From Stenopsyche tienmushanensis (taxonomy: Eukaryota > Arthropoda > Insecta > Trichoptera > Stenopsychidae), in NCBI GenBank assembly GCA_008973525.1, contig WACJ01000383.1:124001-188000 (forward strand): a DNA stretch of 64,000 bases. Direction: 5' to 3'. Made by a program: the position numbers and the translations under genes. Shown here one piece after another: positions 62,001 to 64,000 of the stretch (positions are counted from its first letter, which is position 1; each line of letters begins with the position of its first letter). The notes below the pieces were generated by a model. That model made no database searches and was not told where the DNA came from. It saw nothing but the letters and a program-made list of their open reading frames with translations.

Positions 62001-64000
62001 AATATGAAATCATCAATTAAATTAAATTTAAGAGAGATATTTACCAAAGCATTCCATTTTATTATAACGCCGGTAGATTCTATGTCCATGCGTATCATAT
62101 GTCCGGCCATTTCAACTCTCAAGCCTGGCAATTGTGCTGGAATGGGTAGTAATCGTTTTGTGCTCCTGAATATAACGCCTCCGTCTTCTGTTAAAATATA
62201 CATTTTCATTCATTACAATTACATAGTTTAAAAGTATTATTTAACGTTATTGTGATACATATAATGAGCAATTAATTTAAACAGTAAGTTACCTGATGGT
62301 TCCATTGTGTATTCTTTATCTTGAATGAATAATGTGAGACTCCTTCCACCAGCAACATTTTGAATAGTGACACTAAATGTGTTATCTTGAGAATCCCGTA
62401 TCAAAACATGACGACATTCAGAAGTGAAACTATAATTTTAATTTCAATTAATTATATTTTTTAAATTTATAAATTTTCTTGGATTTCAGATTACTATTTT
62501 TTTAATACCTGTATACTTTTCCGTCAAAAGTTTTATAATGTGCTCCGCCCCATGTGAAACACGTACCTGGTTTTGGCTTAGATGTATCAAATGTACTATA
62601 TACTGGATTTGTTTCACTATACATATTTGGGCGAGTTTTGGAAGGAGAACTATCATTCTTCAAATAAATAAAATAAAAACTCATATGAAATAATTTTAAT
62701 TGAAATATCTAACATTTTGTTCTCAAGTGAAATAAAAAATATTTACCTTAGGACGGGAGCTACCTGGTTCTTGAACATGTGAAGACGACCATGGTTCCGG
62801 ACTAACTGGATGATAACCGTGACCCATTCCACCTTGTAAAGGAAATGTTGAATTTTTAGGTTTATAATACGTTACAGAAGATCCACCCAATATCATAACA
62901 TCAAGTTTTCCTATGAATGTGTAGAATTAGCCGAATAAAATGCATTTTAATACATATTAATTATTGTAATATAAATTTATTAGTTTAAATTAATCCGTCA
63001 AATCGTGCTGTACATAGATACTGAACATAGTGTAACACATTCACCCTTTGATTAGTGAGTTAAATTTTGTAGCGCACACGATTAGAGCTCATACTTCAAT
63101 GTGGTTAGAGTTACAAACATTTATGGAAGAAAATCATCCAGATAAAGCAGCAGCCATTAGAGCTATTCATTTATTTAATGATGCAGCATGTTGAAAAGTG
63201 GCCAAAAACAAGTGTCGATTGAAAAATTCTTTAAGAGAAAAGTTAAAGATAGTGAAGAAAGTGAGCCAATATCATCTAAAAAAGTAAAACTTAGAGATTG
63301 TGAGAGTGGATATGTTGACATTTTTCCCAAGATACAGCTGATCGAGGGAGACAGCAATATTTCTTAGGGGAAAACTCGTTTCAGGTTACGAGTTTTTTGG
63401 CTTAGGAGCTACCTTCCAGAGTGAATTAAACTCATAACCCGAGATTCCACTGTATAAGAAAATACAAGTATTCTAATACTAAAAAAGATAAAAATACCTA
63501 TTTTTTTAAATAAAAAATAATTGTCAATATTAATCATCTAGACAAGTATAAATTATAAATCTATTATATGAATAATTTTAAATGATAATTTTTTTTACCA
63601 TATGCACATTGCGGGATTGGTTGCGGTTGAAATTGCCCAGTTGAATATAAACATGTATAAGCAGGTAGAGGGCGAGAGTCAAAATGAACTCCTGGTGGGC
63701 ACGAAAGTGAACATGAAAGACCATCGGCATTTCCAGAGCAATTATAGCCACCGTTAAATCCTAGTTTACTAGCAGCACAAGCAGAAATTGCTGAAATAAA
63801 AAATAAAAAAGACGATTCAGTTATTGAGTTATTATTTACAAATGCATTGGGATACATTTTTATAATTATTAATATTTTATACATACGATATTGACAAGTA
63901 GATCCCCTAAATGCTTGGGGACATTGACAGACATTTAGAGAGAGACATACTCCTCCATTTGAACACGGTGGATCACATGTCGGTTGACAATCTGGAATAG
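40322..64000 (-). CDS. Hml: hemocytin/hemolectin, large secreted clotting protein, 5'-partial
   Basis: Insect homologue of von Willebrand factor-like clotting proteins. It is made by hemocytes, secreted, and acts in coagulation, nodule formation and hemocyte aggregation. I traced 66 exons from the right edge to TGA at 40322-40324. The 65 complete ones sum to 11,630 nt and, with one base carried over from the first, give 3,877 codons in a single frame. Domain order: EGF; VWD-C8-TIL three times; VWC-like repeats; two type-2 chitin-binding (CBM14) domains; TIL-like Cys-rich part; two F5/8C (discoidin) domains; Cys-rich part with an LDLa domain; a basic low-complexity stretch; VWD-C8-TIL twice; a string of VWC-type repeats; C-terminal cystine knot. 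The five VWD domains show their Ca-binding motif as GLCGKIDGN, GLCGTFNSN, GLCGNYNEN, GLCGFYNGD and GLCGDCDGN. Introns are mostly 60-150 bp, longer where transposons sit. The size in the window, about 3,900 residues, is already in the range of Drosophila Hml. The start codon and signal peptide are off the window. Confidence 0.95.
41091..41417 (-). other. Hml: GC-AG intron in hemocytin
   Basis: On the minus strand the exon ends CCAG and the intron begins GCAAGT, which is the strong GC-donor consensus AG|GCAAGT. The acceptor is a normal TTTTTTTAG before 41090. The join restores KYKPG-EKWFSKDKC with no frame break. All other hemocytin introns I traced start with GT. Confidence 0.85.
41418..43955 (-). 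other. Hml: hemocytin module: TIL and VWC-type repeats
   Basis: Exons 43823-43955, 43506-43740, 43304-43420, 42855-43076, 42671-42771, 42390-42596, 42187-42308, 41938-42096, 41715-41861 and 41418-41634. Repeated texts such as VGSTWQDGPCRTC, VGKTWQSETNPC, IGEKWTSKDFC and EGSTWKSPDGDAC, each followed by a CC-containing end, mark successive VWC-like units. Confidence 0.8.
44939..45640 (+). mobile_element. Tigger-type transposon remnant in a hemocytin intron
   Basis: The left end at about 44939 reads CAGTGGAACTTCGGCTTATG, a Tigger-type terminal repeat. Downstream the plus strand gives AWTEKELFTEWKDSC, MLIMDNAPALTKRAQ (second catalytic aspartate), FLPPNITSILQPMDQ and, after a deletion and frame change, TFVEENHPDKPAAIR and SRQKQVSIEKFFKRK. 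It is inactive and antisense to hemocytin. The same family recurs at 63060-63450. Confidence 0.85.
46939..47216. mobile_element. MITE with GATTGTCC...GGACAATC inverted ends
   Basis: A 278-bp unit flanked by TA on both sides. The ends GATTGTCCCGTTAGGAATG and CATTCCTAACGGACAATC are inverted copies differing by one base. It has no open frame. TA flanks suggest a Tc/mariner-type target. A second end of the family is at 22990-23044. Confidence 0.8.
48168..49531 (-). other. Hml: hemocytin module: Cys-rich, LDLa and basic low-complexity part
   Basis: Exons 49375-49531, 49075-49180, 48780-48990, 48487-48690 and 48168-48408. The third carries an LDL-receptor class A pattern, ICPTSEVCVPLSAWCNGIED followed by CPDDEVDC, then a Thr/Ala stretch. 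The fourth has a Gly/Lys-rich run (GGIKGGTKSGMKGG). LDLa binds calcium and usually lipoprotein or protein ligands. Confidence 0.8.
49615..51640 (-). other. Hml: hemocytin module: two F5/8C (discoidin) domains
   Basis: Exons 51510-51640, 51221-51414 and 50804-51031 form the first domain (HQYIQVKLDRREPIYGVWMQ, ISVRLELIGC). Exons 50520-50684 and 49615-49912 form the second (WIKIDFSAPRNLTGVLTKGG, NIEMRVEPIGC). Such domains bind cell-surface carbohydrate or phospholipid and are a hallmark of insect hemocytins. Confidence 0.9.
50009..50343. mobile_element. piggyBac-type MITE in a hemocytin intron
   Basis: A 335-bp unit bounded by TTAA on both sides. The ends CCCTTTGCGCTCGAG and CTCGAGCGGAAAGGG are inverted repeats with one mismatch. 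CCCTTTG ends and TTAA targets are diagnostic of piggyBac. There is no coding content. The inside has further CTCGAG and GAGAGGCAC repeats near the right end. Confidence 0.85.
51716..53297 (-). other. Hml: hemocytin module: two chitin-binding (CBM14) domains and TIL-like part
   Basis: Exons 53088-53297 and 52691-52993 each encode a type-2 chitin-binding (peritrophin-A) domain: HPTDCTKYFECTPG with YNPKTTDCDWP, and HPTDCAQFYHCAPG with YNPKTMNCDWP. The six-cysteine spacing is complete in both. Exons 52544-52606, 52326-52447, 52107-52241 and 51716-51939 continue with a TIL-like Cys-rich part and a Glu/Pro-rich linker. Confidence 0.9.
53384..54434 (-). other. Hml: hemocytin module: Cys-rich and VWC-like linker
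   Basis: Exons 54306-54434, 54004-54221, 53652-53828 and 53384-53573. They contain a VWC-like unit (CHRCTCTRGKKVC), a WTDWINTAEP segment recalling the mucin/SCO-spondin-type WxxW module, and a Cys-rich end (CRQPKKIPCPDFEIRVKCQC). Confidence 0.75.
54490..55197 (+). mobile_element. Jockey-type LINE reverse transcriptase tail in a hemocytin intron
   Basis: Plus-strand text in shifting frames reads MRYLRVNLDTKLR, then TVIRPVFTYATPVWNYA, then VQNKALKIAHNTAPFTYLKR. This is the conserved C-terminal end of Jockey-group reverse transcriptases (YLGVxLD, RPVxTYAxPVW, QNKxLR). Several stops and frameshifts make it dead. It lies antisense in the intron between 54434 and 55531. Confidence 0.8.
55531..58105 (-). 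other. Hml: hemocytin module: TIL2, VWD3 and C8
   Basis: Exons 57826-58105, 57556-57703 and 57266-57447 carry TIL/VWC-like text (CPGGQTYQVCGDSC, CQCKKGYVFD). VWD3 is 56961-57144, 56396-56526, 56088-56208 and 55870-56013 (CSSWGDSHFKTFDGRHYDF, LKGLCGNYNENEADD). The C8 domain follows at 55531-55780. Confidence 0.9.
58198..59986 (-). other. Hml: hemocytin module: VWD2 and C8
   Basis: Exons 59791-59986 (CSAIGDPHYQTFDGKHYNF), 58939-59134, 58756-58844 and 58458-58677 (GLCGTFNSNQKDDF), then the C8 exon 58198-58368. The intron between 59791 and 59134 holds an R1-type LINE fragment. Confidence 0.9.
59285..59665 (+). mobile_element. R1-clade LINE fragment in a hemocytin intron
   Basis: The plus strand reads FNTEKSKDIELIIDMLRNNF and LISDYFKDR (reverse transcriptase), then VYRTVSEEAVLVIAGIPLLD and, in another frame, RWDQSSKERWTHRLIRHKAI. 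These are two C-terminal blocks of R1-type retrotransposon proteins brought together by an internal deletion. It lies antisense to hemocytin. Confidence 0.75.
60289..62657 (-). other. Hml: hemocytin module: VWD1, C8 and TIL1
   Basis: VWD1 is 62509-62657 (CFTWGGAHYKTFDGKVYRY), 62293-62429, 62045-62187 and 61814-61976 (EGLCGKIDGNPNND). C8 is 61124-61251, 60861-60924 and 60614-60715. TIL1 is 60289-60541 (CPPGMVYEWCGPALQKSC, CTEGCFCPVGT). Confidence 0.9.
62747..64000 (-). other. Hml: hemocytin N-terminal part visible: EGF and Cys-rich region
   Basis: Exon 63887 to the edge has a complete EGF pattern (CDPPCSNGGVCLSLNVCQCP). Exon 63599-63790 is Cys-rich (CSCSLSCPPGVHFD-like), and 62747-62911 is a Pro/Ser-rich linker. 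A possible acceptor AG lies at about 63992-63993, so the EGF exon may be complete. Confidence 0.8.
63060..63450 (+). mobile_element. Tigger-type remnant, second copy, in a hemocytin intron
   Basis: Reads LQTFMEENHPDKAAAIRAIH, then NKCRLKNSLREKLK (frameshifted form of the QKQVSIEKFFKRK tail at 45.5 kb), and ends in a terminal repeat at about 63430-63452 (CGAGATTCCACTGTA). It belongs to the same family as 44939-45640 and is also antisense to hemocytin. Confidence 0.8.

Overview
The window is animal nuclear DNA, almost certainly from an insect. It is AT-rich, its protein genes are split by short GT-AG introns, it carries a hemolectin/hemocytin-type clotting gene of the arthropod kind, and it is littered with old mariner, Tigger/pogo, piggyBac, hAT, LINE and LTR remnants. 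I cannot fix the insect order from sequence alone. No CRISPR array, operon, rRNA gene or convincing tRNA gene was seen.

Layout. 1-12 kb is a transposon graveyard: a DD41D mariner, an internally deleted piggyBac, a DUF4817-type transposase head, a Tigger tail with a 22-bp minisatellite, decayed mariner, hAT and Tigger pieces. At 12.1-13.1 kb lies an apparently single-exon gene for a 339-residue hydrophilic protein that I do not recognise. 14-20 kb is repeats again, including a nested GC-rich 498-bp solo LTR. At 21.1-23.5 kb (+) is the YEATS-domain gene of the GAS41/YEATS4 type in four exons. Converging on it from the minus strand (28.4-24.7 kb) is a six-exon gene for a cysteine-rich single-pass membrane protein with PPxY motifs, resembling the WBP1/VOPP1 type. 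28.9-33.1 kb holds three copies of a non-autonomous repeat family and a foldback element. At 34.7-38.4 kb (+) is an eight-exon DNAJC1-type ER J-protein with two SANT domains. From 40.3 kb to the right edge the minus strand is filled by hemocytin/hemolectin: 66 exons were traced, and the 65 complete ones sum to 11,630 nt in one unbroken reading frame. The gene's 5' end is off the window.

How the genes relate. They are ordinary, unlinked insect genes arranged tail to tail (GAS41 with the PPxY gene; DNAJC1 with hemocytin); there is no sign of a functional cluster. GAS41 is a chromatin reader, DNAJC1 an ER co-chaperone, hemocytin a secreted hemocyte adhesive/clotting protein, and the PPxY membrane protein a probable adaptor for WW-domain ubiquitin ligases. 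The most unusual material is in the mobile DNA: a multi-copy repeat family with CAGGGCCGTAAC-type ends and a conserved GC hairpin, a nested solo LTR, small inverted-repeat elements in hemocytin introns, and a strand bias of intronic insertions.
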